Origin: Aquabacterium sp. CECT 9606
GTDB lineage: Bacteria > Pseudomonadota > Gammaproteobacteria > Burkholderiales > Burkholderiaceae_C
DNA length: 64,000 nucleotides
Assembly (NCBI RefSeq): GCF_918741295.1
Contig: NZ_CAKKNB010000004.1
Coordinates: 545,830 to 609,829, forward strand
Reading direction: 5' to 3'
Part shown: piece by piece, positions 1 through 7,643 of the stretch
Position numbering within the stretch: position 1 is the stretch's first letter
Layout of the letters: every line of letters starts with the position of its first letter
Made by a program: the position numbers and the translations under genes
Notes under the pieces: generated by a model
What the model saw: the letters and a program-made list of their open reading frames with translations, nothing else
The model's database searches: none
What the model was told of the DNA's origin: nothing

Positions 1-719
1 AGGTCGCGACGGATCTCAACCATCAGCTTCATTTGTTGTGGTGCTATTTCGCGCACGCGTGAAAAAAGGTGGCGCATGAAGGCAATGTTGCCTTTGTTGA
101 AGGAGTTCCAACCCGCAGACCGACTTGCCGCAAACGTGGATGCTTGTTCTTGGCTGAACGCAAAACTACGTTGAAGCGCATCAAATGCCTGTTGATCGGA
201 CTTCCCGGTCTCGTTGTGTTGAGTCATCGCTGAAAGAATTCGCTGCACGTCGTTGTTTGCTTTGATGTACAGATCGTCGGCGATCTTGATGTCTGACTTT
301 GCTTCGCCCAAGACCATCAGGTGGTGCATGAGCTCGAAGAAAAGCTCGCCATAGGTTGCAGACAGTTGCATGGCTAGAAGAGTTGTTCTTGGCTCTGCCA
401 CTAGTTGCAGCCGTGCCGATGCAGTTTGAAAGCCGACGAATCCTTCTCCGAGGTTACCTTGGGCTAAGTCTTGCTGAGGCAAAGATGCAAGAAAGGCGTT
501 GAGCTTGACTAGTTCTTCAGTGGCCTTCAGGTAAACCTCGCGACGCAAGCTTAGCGTGCGCTCTTTGACCTTCTCTTCACGATCATGAGTGAGTTGTGTT
601 TTTAAGCGTGTTGTGTTGCTGCGGTTTGAGATCAGTACGCCGCTAAGGGTAAGGACCGAAGCGATGATTCCTGACCAGATAACGTCAGGAACGTTGTGGA
701 GTAGCTGTGCGATACACAT
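1..719 (-). CDS. Hypothetical membrane-anchored cassette protein (partial, C-terminus off the window)
   Basis: An uninterrupted minus-strand frame of 239 codons runs from an ATG at 719 to the window edge with no stop, so the protein is incomplete. The start lies four bases from the neighbouring attC at 724, as expected for a cassette gene. Residues about 12-31 form one hydrophobic helix near the N-terminus, followed by a charged, helix-prone stretch (residues about 38-70) and a mostly alpha-helical soluble part. This suggests a single-pass membrane protein with a cytoplasmic helical domain. I do not recognise the family and assign no function. Confidence 0.75.
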   Translation of the reverse strand, partial: MCIAQLLHNVPDVIWSGIIASVLTLSGVLISNRSNTTRLKTQLTHDREEKVKERTLSLRREVYLKATEELVKLNAFLASLPQQDLAQGNLGEGFVGFQTASARLQLVAEPRTTLLAMQLSATYGELFFELMHHLMVLGEAKSDIKIADDLYIKANNDVQRILSAMTQHNETGKSDQQAFDALQRSFAFSQEQASTFAASRSAGWNSFNKGNIAFMRHLFSRVREIAPQQMKLMVEIRRD

Positions 720-723
720 AAAA

Positions 724-817
724 GCCTAACGCCACAGGTAAGCCGCACCGGAGCGCGAAGCGCGCAGGGAACCTACAAGCGAAGCTTGTAGGTGTCGGCT
801 TGACCGACACGTTAGGC
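724..817 (-). repeat. attC site, 94-bp class
   Basis: Cores GCCTAAC at 724-730 and GTTAGGC at 811-817. The interior carries the two small hairpins typical of this class (GCGC-GAA-GCGC and a CCTACAAGC/GCTTGTAGG stem). It belongs to the gene-less cassette on its right. Confidence 0.92.
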
Positions 818-1341
818 TGGGGCGAGAAGGAACGGCGGATGAGCTAAAACGCGCCGTGCTTTGCTGACTAGCATTTGACCTTTGCACGCCAAAACTCCCT
901 TGTGTGACTAGATGAAATTGTGCCTGACGCGCCCCAAGCTGGGAATACGCCTGTGGAATGTGAGCCGTGGAAATGCTACCGACCTTGATATTTGAATACG
1001 AACTGTGAACCACCGCATGTGGATGCAGGCCGGTTGGCGACGGCATGAGCAGCCTTGGTGAACTGATGGGAGTTGTGCTGACTGCCGAAGGACAGGAGGC
1101 CGCCACGGCGATGGCGTGTGGCACTTAGGCGCCGCACCCTGGTGAGCAGGCTGCCGAAGGGCAGACAGCGCGATTGAGATTGGCCAGACCACCACGTTGC
1201 AAACCGCTCAGCCAATTAGCGCTGTGCCTTGCAAGACGCGCAACGCTAAATCACCAAAGAAAGCAGCGCCGATAGGCGATCAAGCGGTGGAAGCATCAAT
1301 GGCCAGGGCCAGGCCAGATTGCTGATTGAAGGCAACCAAAA
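818..1341 (-). repeat. Gene-less cassette body, repeat family subtype C
   Basis: These 524 bases hold no convincing gene: the overlapping short frames on both strands have no supported start and no family resemblance. The sequence is closely similar to the bodies at 15368-15845 and 15940-16471. It shares with all block copies the central stretch around GTGTGGCACTT and the CTGCCGAAGGGCAG hairpin just before the attC. The end next to the neighbouring cassette reads GGCAACCAAAAGCC, again common to the family. It could act as a promoter carrier or small RNA, or be inert; I cannot tell. Confidence 0.7.
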
Positions 1342-1435
1342 GCCTAACGCCCGAGGTAAGCCGCACCGGAGTGCGAAGCACGAAGGGAACCAACAAGCGA
1401 AGCTTGTTGGTGTCGGCTTGACCAAAAAGTTAGGC
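1342..1435 (-). repeat. attC site, 94-bp class
   Basis: Cores at 1342-1348 and 1429-1435. An outer stem of AAGCCG with CGGCTT encloses two hairpins, 1371-1381 (GTGC-GAA-GCAC) and 1390-1410 (9-bp stem with a GAA loop). Confidence 0.92.
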
Positions 1436-1499
1436 TGGGGCGCGGAGTGGAAGATGGGTGAAGCGGCCTTGGCCAGAAGTTGATGCGCATTTTTTTTTC

Positions 1500-1883
1500 T
1501 TATCTGGCGGACGGATGACTTTGAGCGCGACACAAGGCGACGGTTTGCTCGTACTTTGGGAAAAAAGTACTCGGTTCGCAGATGCTGCCTGGCGGCATGA
1601 TTTTGCAAAGCCCGACAATGATGAAATCGGTGACTGTGTTCGTGCACATTGGGTAGGGATGTGTCGCTGCTGAGTCTGTCAGCGCTCCCCATTTTTCCAG
1701 GAAGTCCTTCATTCGTTCCGATGCACCCACAAAGTAGATTCTGTCTTTGTTGCGCACAGCAACTTCCATGGCTGGTGCTTCGCTATCAATGAACGCAAGT
1801 GCGGCCTGAGGATAAGGACTCAAGCTTGGCTGGCAAAAAGCATTTGCGCTTACGAGAACTGCGAGATATGCAAAATGACGCAT
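1500..1883 (-). CDS. Hypothetical exported cassette protein
   Basis: The ATG at 1883 lies five bases after the AGG of the adjacent attC core, which can serve as a ribosome binding site, and the frame ends at a TAA at 1500. The 127-residue product begins with a short hydrophobic stretch (residues 4-17) resembling a signal peptide, so it is probably exported. The rest has four or more cysteines and a central segment with VRNKDRIYFVG. The gene fills its cassette between the attC sites at 1342 and 1888. I recognise no family and no catalytic motif. Confidence 0.65.
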   Translation of the reverse strand: MRHFAYLAVLVSANAFCQPSLSPYPQAALAFIDSEAPAMEVAVRNKDRIYFVGASERMKDFLEKWGALTDSAATHPYPMCTNTVTDFIIVGLCKIMPPGSICEPSTFFPKYEQTVALCRAQSHPSAR

Positions 1884-1887
1884 AAAA

Positions 1888-1981
1888 GCCTAACGCCCGC
1901 GGTAAGCCGCACCGGAGTGCGAAGCACGAAGGGAACCAACAAGCGAAGCTTGTTGGTGTCGGCTTGACCAACCAGTTAGGC
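1888..1981 (-). repeat. attC site, 94-bp class
   Basis: Cores at 1888-1894 and 1975-1981. Interior hairpins are GTGC-GAA-GCAC and CCAACAAGC/GCTTGTTGG. It belongs to the cassette carrying the membrane protein at 2044-2409. Confidence 0.92.
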
Positions 1982-2043
1982 CGCGGCGCGGAGGCACCGT
2001 TTTGTACTTGCTGAATAGAGGCAAATTCGCGAAAGATGCTTGG

Positions 2044-2409
2044 TTATGAGGGGACACGAAAATGCTCCTTCATTCGCAGCGCAACGAACCAAAATGTAAA
2101 TGCTACAAGCAGCCCGTGAAATGCGAACAACAACAGACCAAGTAGCATTGTCGGTGCTTGAAGATCTGCGCCGGTGAAGAAGACGCCAACAAAAGCACCT
2201 CCAAGGAAACCAGCAATCAGAAGGTTTGAAAGCGTGGCTTTTTTGTTGCGCTCCAATAGCAGCAATGTTGGTAGACCTATTGCCAGTGAAAGCGGATATG
2301 CAAACACCAAAGCAAAGACGAGCGCTCCCCAGTTTTTCATGAGAAGTCCCTGCAATATGCCGGACGCTAGTGGAGCGACTAGCACGCCTTTGACGATGTT
2401 CTTCCGCAT
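2044..2409 (-). CDS. Hypothetical small membrane protein (cassette)
   Basis: The 121-residue product is almost entirely hydrophobic, with about four predicted membrane helices (roughly residues 7-22, 28-52, 62-80 and 86-110) and a short basic C-terminus. I chose the ATG at 2409. A GTG at 2415 lies four bases after the AGG of the attC core and is a possible alternative. It is the only gene in its cassette. No family is recognised, and a role as a small transporter or a membrane effector would be speculation. Confidence 0.65.
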   Translation of the reverse strand: MRKNIVKGVLVAPLASGILQGLLMKNWGALVFALVFAYPLSLAIGLPTLLLLERNKKATLSNLLIAGFLGGAFVGVFFTGADLQAPTMLLGLLLFAFHGLLVAFTFWFVALRMKEHFRVPS

Positions 2410-2418
2410 GCTCACGAG

Positions 2419-2488
2419 GCCTAACGCCCGAGTTAACAGGCGGCTGCCAGCGAAGCTGGTAGACGTCCTGTTGAACGACCAGTTAGGC
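2419..2488 (-). repeat. attC site, 70-bp class
   Basis: Cores at 2419-2425 and 2482-2488. A single imperfect hairpin (TTAACAGG...CCTGTTGAA) with a GAA apical loop between GCCAGC and GCTGG. It belongs to the cassette with the lipoprotein gene. Confidence 0.92.
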
Positions 2489-2549
2489 TGGGGCGCGAAG
2501 TTACGATGTGGTACTTCCTATGTGAACTCATGCTGCTGTGCTTGAGCAC

Positions 2550-3266
2550 TCAATTATTCACTTCGCAATACGCGAGGACTTCTGGGTACTTGACGACATT
2601 CCCAAAATTGGTACTTAGGTGCTTGGCCTGCTCATTAGCCGGGATTGCCTCCCACAGCTGCTTCAGGCGTTGGCAGTAATTCCGTTGCACCCATTTGATC
2701 TCTTGGGGTGATTTTGCGATCTGGATTGATGTGAAGAATGGGACATTAACCGAGGTGTAATCGGACTCTGGCATGGGCCCGATCGGCGAGATGCGCTTTG
2801 CATTTGAGGTATTCAATAGACCTTCGAGGCGGAGTCGGTTTACCTCAGTTTCGCGTACCAGCCAGATGTGGCGAGGGATGCTAGGGCTCAAATGGAAGCC
2901 TCCAGTGAGGTTTGCATCTGGTATTTCGGCGCTCGTGTAACCTTTCTTCGTGGCGTTTACGAGCACATGACCACAGTCCCAGGTGTCTTCAAACTTAAAT
3001 GAAAATATCCCAGCTTGATCGGTCAAAGAGAAGGCTTCTCTGCTAGTTTCAAACCCGTGCAAGCCTTTAGCGTTTCGACATTCAAGCCTAACCTGCGCGC
3101 CAGCGATCGGTTCATTGGATACCACATCGAGTAAGGTTCCATGAGCATTGATGTTCTGGAAGTTGATGCAGGATAGGGGAAGCAGAATGAGCAGTGCAGC
3201 GGACAGGCCGAGCTTCATTCGCAATTTTGTGAAAGTAAACAATCGCGCTTCTCTCATGGAGGACAT
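2550..3266 (-). CDS. Probable lipoprotein with a carboxypeptidase-regulatory-like domain (cassette)
   Basis: The frame is open into the attC, but translation most likely starts at the ATG at 3266, six bases after the core AGG, giving 238 residues; an internal ATG at 3218 would start directly at the signal peptide. A hydrophobic stretch ending LLPLSC looks like a lipobox, so the mature protein would be lipid-anchored. The next 80 residues (HGTLLDVVSNEPIAGAQVRL onward, then TDQAGIFSFKF) match the carboxypeptidase D regulatory-like beta-sandwich pattern found in surface and periplasmic proteins. The C-terminal 100 residues are unassigned. Family assignment is by pattern only. Confidence 0.65.
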   Translation of the reverse strand: MSSMREARLFTFTKLRMKLGLSAALLILLPLSCINFQNINAHGTLLDVVSNEPIAGAQVRLECRNAKGLHGFETSREAFSLTDQAGIFSFKFEDTWDCGHVLVNATKKGYTSAEIPDANLTGGFHLSPSIPRHIWLVRETEVNRLRLEGLLNTSNAKRISPIGPMPESDYTSVNVPFFTSIQIAKSPQEIKWVQRNYCQRLKQLWEAIPANEQAKHLSTNFGNVVKYPEVLAYCEVNN

Positions 3267-3271
3267 TAAAA

Positions 3272-3365
3272 GCCTAACGCCCGAGGTAAGCCGCACCGGA
3301 GTGCGTAGCACGGAGGGTACCCACAAGCGTAGCTTGTGGGTGTCGGATTGACCGAACAGTTAGGC
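3272..3365 (-). repeat. attC site, 94-bp class
   Basis: Cores at 3272-3278 and 3359-3365. Both inner hairpins are kept with altered loops (GTGC-GTA-GCAC and CCCACAAGC-GTA-GCTTGTGGG). Confidence 0.92.
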
Positions 3366-3815
3366 TGGGGCGCGAAGTGGAAGAGGGTTTGAGCCCGCTT
3401 GCCCGCGCCGTGAATTTGATTGCAAACCGCATAGCCGCCCCCTGAATTGACTGCCGACCATTGTGCCGCCACTTTGTTGCTATGCAACGGATCGAGATGG
3501 TTTGAAGCTTCAACGTTACGTTGGAAAACGCCAGGCAGTGATGGCCTTTGGCCATGACTGCGGGATGCCATGTGCTGTGGCTTGCCACGGCACCACGGTG
3601 CACTGGCCGCCGCAGGACGGACAGCCACAAGGCGATGGCGTGTGGCACTTTGGCGCCGCACCTTGGTGAGCAGGCGGCCGAAGGGCAGACAGCCAGATTG
3701 AACTGGCCACGCCACCAAGTTGTGGCCGCGAAGCCTATTAAATCTGTGCCTTGAGAAACGCGCTACGCCAGAGGACCAGAGAAAGCCACGCTGACAGAAG
3801 AATAAGCGGGAAGCA
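3366..3815 (-). repeat. Non-coding block, subtype A, attached to the 3' end of a cassette gene
   Basis: No gene is seen here. The segment is nearly the same as the gene-less bodies at 6477-6971 and 14786-15282. It contains the 12-bp hairpin at 3535-3561 (one mismatch, TTT loop), the GTGGC-TT-GCCAC hairpin near 3577-3588, and the CTGCC/GGCAG-type element before the cassette end. In this cassette the block directly follows the stop codon of the small gene at 3816-4049, so gene, block and attC form one unit. Confidence 0.7.
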
Positions 3816-4049
3816 TCAACGGCAGGACTCCAACTCTGACTCATACACTTCGGCTTCGTATAAGCAGTCATCACCCAGCTCAGGGAAGTAGACAAGCACC
3901 ATCGGTAATCCTTCTGAGTCGGTGAATCCTTGGTCCAAAACGACCGCATCGCCTGTCCGTGGAGAACGACCATTCGGCGAAAAAATTCTGTAGCGGCTTT
4001 CAGGTATGTCTACAAGGAGTCTCGCACGAGGGTTGGCGCTGATATTCAT
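3816..4049 (-). CDS. Hypothetical 77-residue acidic cassette protein
   Basis: The ATG at 4049 is preceded by an AGGA ribosome binding site at good spacing; a TTG at 4055 is less likely. The product is small, soluble and acidic at its C-terminus (FPELGDDCLYEAEVYESE), with no signal peptide and no membrane segment. Its stop codon coincides with the first bases of the conserved non-coding block (GATGCTTC on the coding strand). This suggests the gene was joined to a pre-existing block plus attC. I recognise no function. Confidence 0.6.
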   Translation of the reverse strand: MNISANPRARLLVDIPESRYRIFSPNGRSPRTGDAVVLDQGFTDSEGLPMVLVYFPELGDDCLYEAEVYESELESCR

Positions 4050-4091
4050 ATGCAAATCCTCATGAATAGCAAAGGCATGTGTTTGCGAAAA

Positions 4092-4161
4092 GCCTAACGC
4101 CTAAGTTAACAGGCGTCTGCCGGCGAAGCTGGCAGACGTCCTGTTGAACGACCAGTTAGGC
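4092..4161 (-). repeat. attC site, 70-bp class
   Basis: Cores at 4092-4098 and 4155-4161. Single imperfect hairpin of the TTAACAGG type, with a GAA apex between GCCGGC and GCTGGC. The bases after the core (TGATGATAG) lack the usual TGGGGCG extension. Confidence 0.92.
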
Positions 4162-4230
4162 TGATGATAGATGCGAGCTTGAATGAGGTGCGCGTAACCG
4201 CATAGTGCACTAGATTGCTTAGGAATGCGC

Positions 4231-4560
4231 TCAAGTAGTTTTGGGCCATGGCCGCCATGTATTGCTTAAAAGGTAGGTGCCAATAAGTGTGCCGATTGGA
4301 AAACCGATGAGCATGATGCAAGCGATAACAATAGAGGCAATTCTGCCTCCAGGCTTCCCTTGTTTGCATGACTGAGCTGTGAAGTGATGTGCAGCAAAGA
4401 GCAGAGCAAAGAAAATAGCTCCTGGCGCCATCTCAAGTGCGTGCCTATCGCCTTTTAACAGGACGAAAACAATGACTGCAGCGAGTCCGCCGCTAATGGC
4501 TCCATATAGCCAAGAAATGGCTCTATGCGTCCTGAATACCTTTGTTTGTGAATCCATCAT
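4231..4560 (-). CDS. Hypothetical small membrane protein (cassette)
   Basis: The open frame extends into the attC on the right, so I place the start at the ATG at 4560 (ATGATG pair), giving 109 residues; no strong ribosome binding site is visible. About three membrane helices are predicted (residues about 15-36, 44-60 and 72-98). Two histidines sit at the end of the second helix, and a glycine-rich third helix follows. The C-terminus is short and polar. I cannot assign a family; it is one of several small membrane proteins in the array. Confidence 0.6.
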   Translation of the reverse strand: MMDSQTKVFRTHRAISWLYGAISGGLAAVIVFVLLKGDRHALEMAPGAIFFALLFAAHHFTAQSCKQGKPGGRIASIVIACIMLIGFPIGTLIGTYLLSNTWRPWPKTT

Positions 4561-4614
4561 GTATGGGTAGAGGAAGTTGCTATTGAGAGGAGTCGTTGTG
4601 TGAAAGCACGAGAA

Positions 4615-4699
4615 GCCTAACGCCCGCGGTAAGGGGCGCCCGCGTGGCAGTGCCGAAGCGAGCAATGGAGCAAGCGTCCCATTGACCGACCAGTTAGGC
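4615..4699 (-). repeat. attC site, 85-bp class
   Basis: Cores at 4615-4621 and 4693-4699. The interior starts GCGGTAAGGGGCGCC, shared with the sites at 13968 and 15283, and differs from both other classes. The bases after the core (TGGTGAAATAT) lack the usual extension. Confidence 0.9.
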
Positions 4700-4740
4700 T
4701 GGTGAAATATGCATGTTTTCGCAAGACAAAACTCCGATGG

Positions 4741-5202
4741 CTAAGCAGACCAATTGGCTGCGCATAGCTCAAACTCACCAGCCTCGGTGAGGCGCATTTC
4801 GTATGAACTGAAGGCGGTACCGAGAAATCGAAGCAAATTGGCAACCGCCTCTCGCTGCTCTGGATTACAGTATTTTAGGAAAGGGAGTTCCTTTCCATCG
4901 TGGGATAGGTGAATGTGCAAAGTGTCCCCGTACCACCCGTAGTTGTATGTCGGCTCCGCAAGAGCTAGACGAGCTAGAGCTGGCATGTAGTAGGCCATGC
5001 CTTCAGGAGAGCAAGAGCTAATTGGCTGCCAGCCAATATCTCCAACGTCTTCAATTTTCAGTGTTTCCCGATTCCTGGCCCTTAGAAGCTCATCATGTTC
5101 AGAACACTCTTCGCAATGAAGATGATTCATGAAGTGCTCGGGCTTCGCCGAGCCCAGGAATGCAGCATCGATTGCCGCCAAGACTGCTTTGCCCGTCGTC
5201 AT
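4741..5202 (-). CDS. Hypothetical cassette protein with a CEEC motif
   Basis: The frame is open through the attC; the ATG at 5202, three bases after the AGG of the core, is the likely start, giving 153 residues. The product is soluble, mixed alpha/beta and without a signal peptide. Near residues 25-36 it has a cluster HLHCEECSEHDE that could bind a metal. The C-terminal half holds RLALAEPTYNYGWYGDTL and an RFLGTAF segment. Proteins of this general pattern occur as small unknowns in many Proteobacteria, but I cannot name a domain with confidence. Confidence 0.62.
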   Translation of the reverse strand: MTTGKAVLAAIDAAFLGSAKPEHFMNHLHCEECSEHDELLRARNRETLKIEDVGDIGWQPISSCSPEGMAYYMPALARLALAEPTYNYGWYGDTLHIHLSHDGKELPFLKYCNPEQREAVANLLRFLGTAFSSYEMRLTEAGEFELCAANWSA

Positions 5203-5204
5203 AA

Positions 5205-5298
5205 GCCTAACGCCAGAGGTAAGCCGCGCCGGAGCGCGAAGCGCGCAGGAAACCCACAAGTGAAACTTGTGGGCGTCGGCTTGACCGACCAGTTAGGC
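5205..5298 (-). repeat. attC site, 94-bp class
   Basis: Cores at 5205-5211 and 5292-5298. The second hairpin is the CCCACAAGT-GAA-ACTTGTGGG version, which keeps pairing with different bases from the 1342 site. Confidence 0.92.
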
Positions 5299-5348
5299 TG
5301 GGGCGCGTAGGCACGTATGAAATTACTCTGCGAGCTTCTTGGAATTAT

Positions 5349-5978
5349 TCATGACTGAGAATACTTCCTTAAGAAAAGATTGACCCCATCCAACATAATC
5401 GATGCACGGGTCCGATCGCTAACCTCTTCCCATTCTCCATGTGCCGCATGATTACGAAGTCCGCCCCAGGCAATGATGTCTTTCATGTCTTGCTTTGTGA
5501 TGAGTTCTTCCGCCAATAAAACTTGACCATAAGAGTCTATTGAGGGCTTCCTTTGGCCTAAGGATAAAGCGGAGCTTTCGATCCACGTGCGAAGAAATTC
5601 CTCCAGAGTTGCCCCAATGAGAACAATTGCGGCAGCTGGATGAACTGCCTTTGATCTCAAAAGATTGTGTGCTTGTTCCAGAAAATCTGAAACGACATCG
5701 AGTTGCGCTTGCCTTTGTGGTGAGACGGCGGTTGCCAAACCCGCGCGTAGGTAATCTCGATAGTTCTCCAACGACGAAGTAAGCATCGTGGCGTAATTTG
5801 ACAGGCTTCCAGAAGCACTATTCGCCACTTGGAGAAACGAGCTTTTGGGTCCTGCGAACTGGCGCAAGAATTCGCACACCTGTGCTTTCGCACCCGCTAG
5901 CGTTCCAAAGTCGCCGCTTGCGTGTTTGACAACCGCTTGAAGACGCTCGATTTGCTTGTATAGAGAATCGTTATCCAT
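5349..5978 (-). CDS. Cassette protein with a C-terminal HEPN-type RNxxxH motif
   Basis: This 209-residue soluble, mostly helical protein starts at the ATG at 5978 (a GTG at 5987 lies five bases after the core AGG and is an alternative). Residues about 105-205 look like a compact helical domain. It contains a TLEEFLRTWIE segment and then GGLRNHAAHGEW, in which R175, N176 and H180 form the R-N-x-x-x-H (Rx4H) signature of HEPN domains. Active HEPN proteins are metal-independent RNases of toxin-antitoxin and anti-phage systems; many relatives are inactive. The N-terminal half is unassigned. No antitoxin partner is visible in the same cassette, so a toxin role is only an inference. Confidence 0.65.
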   Translation of the reverse strand: MDNDSLYKQIERLQAVVKHASGDFGTLAGAKAQVCEFLRQFAGPKSSFLQVANSASGSLSNYATMLTSSLENYRDYLRAGLATAVSPQRQAQLDVVSDFLEQAHNLLRSKAVHPAAAIVLIGATLEEFLRTWIESSALSLGQRKPSIDSYGQVLLAEELITKQDMKDIIAWGGLRNHAAHGEWEEVSDRTRASIMLDGVNLFLRKYSQS

Positions 5979-5991
5979 AGTGATCACAAAA

Positions 5992-6061
5992 GCCTAACGC
6001 CCGAGTTAACAGGCGACTGCCAGCGAAGCTGGTAGACGTCCTGTTGAACGACCAGTTAGGC
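5992..6061 (-). repeat. attC site, 70-bp class
   Basis: Cores at 5992-5998 and 6055-6061. Single imperfect hairpin with a GAA apex. It belongs to the cassette with the 71-residue gene. Confidence 0.92.
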
Positions 6062-6112
6062 CGGTGCGCGTAGGCAGTACGGTGCGAGTTCTACGAAAGC
6101 CAGGGAGTTTGT

Positions 6113-6328
6113 TCATGAGTCAAGAGCCAGTTTTGCATTGACTTTGCCAGAAGCTGCTGCTGTAACTGCCTCTTGCCAATCCGTTGCAAATGAAGGGTCT
6201 GTTGGACTACCGTCAGGTAGTAGCGACATGGAGCCAAGAATGCCACCAAGTTCCTCGCACCCCATGGAGAAATGCTTTCCAAGAAATGCATACATGGCAA
6301 GATAGGCTTGCTCGGGAGTCAATGTCAT
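6113..6328 (-). CDS. Hypothetical 71-residue cassette protein
   Basis: The ATG at 6328 has a good AGGAAGAG ribosome binding site about six bases upstream, which separates this real start from the much longer frame that runs on through the attC. The protein is small, soluble and acidic: MTLTPEQAYLAMYAFL, then LGGILGSMSLLPDGSPTDP and a DWQEAV segment. This layout of a helix, a LLGSM..LLPDG turn and a DW motif occurs in a common group of small unknown bacterial proteins. I know of no tested function. Confidence 0.7.
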   Translation of the reverse strand: MTLTPEQAYLAMYAFLGKHFSMGCEELGGILGSMSLLPDGSPTDPSFATDWQEAVTAAASGKVNAKLALDS

Positions 6329-6382
6329 AGCTCTTCCTTCATGGCTCAAAGCGGGAGGTATTTCTTGCTCATGCACCCAAAA

Positions 6383-6476
6383 TCCTAACGCCCGAGGTAA
6401 GCCGCGCCGGAGCACGGAGTGCGGAGGGAACCTACAAGCGAAGCTTGTAGGTGTCGGCTTGACCGAAAAGTTAGGC
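6383..6476 (-). repeat. attC site, 94-bp class, with variant core
   Basis: The left core is TCCTAAC (6383-6389) rather than GCCTAAC, so on the coding strand it reads GTTAGGA. The right core GTTAGGC is at 6470-6476. The inner hairpin is GCAC-GGA-GTGC. Confidence 0.88.
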
Positions 6477-6971
6477 TGGGGCGCGAAGTGGAAGAGGACT
6501 TGAGCCCGCTTGCCCGTGCCGGGAATTTGATTGCATAACGCATAGCCGCCCCTGAATTGACTGCGACCATTGTGACGCCAATTTTTTGCCATGCAACGGC
6601 CTGAGATGGCTTGAAGCTTCAACGTGACTTTGGAAAGCGCCAGGCAGTAATGGACTTTGGCCATGACTGCGGGATACCAAGTGCGGTGGCTTGCCACGGC
6701 ACCACAGTGCACTGGCCGCCGCAGGATGGACAGCCGCAAGGTGATGGCGTGTGGCACTTTGGCGCCGCACCTTGGTGAGCAGGCTGCCGAAGGGCAGACA
6801 GCCAGATTGAACTGGCCATGCCACCAGTTGTGGCCCGCGAAGCCTGTTAAATCTGTGCCTTGTAAAGCGCGCAATGACCGACCAACAAAGGAAGCGGCGA
6901 TCACAGACGCGCAAGCGGTTGAAGCATCAATGGCCAGACTTCGCCACATTGCTGACTTCATGCAACCAAGA
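6477..6971 (-). repeat. Gene-less cassette body, repeat family subtype A
   Basis: These 495 bases hold no convincing gene. A long minus-strand frame crosses it and the attC into the next cassette, but has no ribosome binding site and merges unrelated sequences. The body matches 14786-15282 and 3366-3815, including the hairpin at 6644-6670. The part next to the upstream attC reads TTGCTGACTTCATGCAACC, the family's usual leader. Confidence 0.7.
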
Positions 6972-7041
6972 GCCTAACGCCAAAGTTAACAGGCGGTTGC
7001 CAGCGGAGCTGGTAAACGTCCTGTTGAACGACCAGTTAGGC
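6972..7041 (-). repeat. attC site, 70-bp class
   Basis: Cores at 6972-6978 and 7035-7041. Single imperfect hairpin, apex GGA between GCCAGC and GCTGG. Confidence 0.92.
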
Positions 7042-7141
7042 CGCTGCGCGAAGTGGAAGTGAGTCGGGGCACTTTCCGCCTGCTAATAATTTAATTGCGA
7101 GCTGCATAATGGCTTTCATGAACGGGTTTTCTGTTCAATTA

Positions 7142-7528
7142 CTACCAGAGCTTCCACCACTGGCGCCTAAGAGGGATGGGTTTCCGAGGTAATGATTTTG
7201 TAGATGACTTGCTGCGAGAGTATTTGCAATTCGAAACGTCCAAACATAATTCAAGAGCTTCAGGTTCTGATTTCTGATGTTCGACTTCAATTTGCTTTCG
7301 CAGAGATTCTGCCAAAACTGGAAATTCTGGTTCAAGGCACGCCTCAACAAGGTTCCTCGGGGCTTCAAGAAACCATAAAGTTTCCCCGCTTGTTGAGTTC
7401 CTCCAGCCATAAATGCTGAAGTAGTAATCCTTGCCGTTAATCGTTGCGACAGCTCCTGACACAGGAAGACCATTTTTTGAATCACACCGAGTCAATCCTG
7501 GAGAAACGTACTTAATGCTGACTGTCAC
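7142..7528 (-). CDS. Hypothetical cassette protein
   Basis: The frame is open into the attC, but the best start is the GTG at 7528, with AAAAGG about six bases upstream, giving 128 residues. The first 85 residues look like a soluble beta-rich domain (SIKYVSPGLTRCD, NGKDYYFSIYGWRN, GETLWFLEAP). The C-terminal 30 residues are rich in Ser, Lys, Arg and Trp. A second frame at 7135-7485 overlaps and is probably a shadow. No family is recognised; start choice and coding status are less certain than for its neighbours. Confidence 0.5.
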   Translation of the reverse strand: MTVSIKYVSPGLTRCDSKNGLPVSGAVATINGKDYYFSIYGWRNSTSGETLWFLEAPRNLVEACLEPEFPVLAESLRKQIEVEHQKSEPEALELCLDVSNCKYSRSKSSTKSLPRKPIPLRRQWWKLW

Positions 7529-7549
7529 AACAAACCTTTTCAGCAAGAG

Positions 7550-7643
7550 GCCTAACGCCACAGGTAAGCCGCACCGGAGCGCGAAGCGCGCAGGGAACCC
7601 ACAAGTGAAACTTGTGGGTGTCGGCTTGACCGACACGTTAGGC
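7550..7643 (-). repeat. attC site, 94-bp class
   Basis: Cores at 7550-7556 and 7637-7643. Hairpins GCGC-GAA-GCGC and CCCACAAGT-GAA-ACTTGTGGG. Confidence 0.92.

Noticed and set aside
6113..6961. A 282-codon minus-strand frame spanning a gene-less body, an attC and the next gene
   Set aside because: It fuses unrelated sequences across a recombination site and has no ribosome binding site; the real gene starts at 6328.
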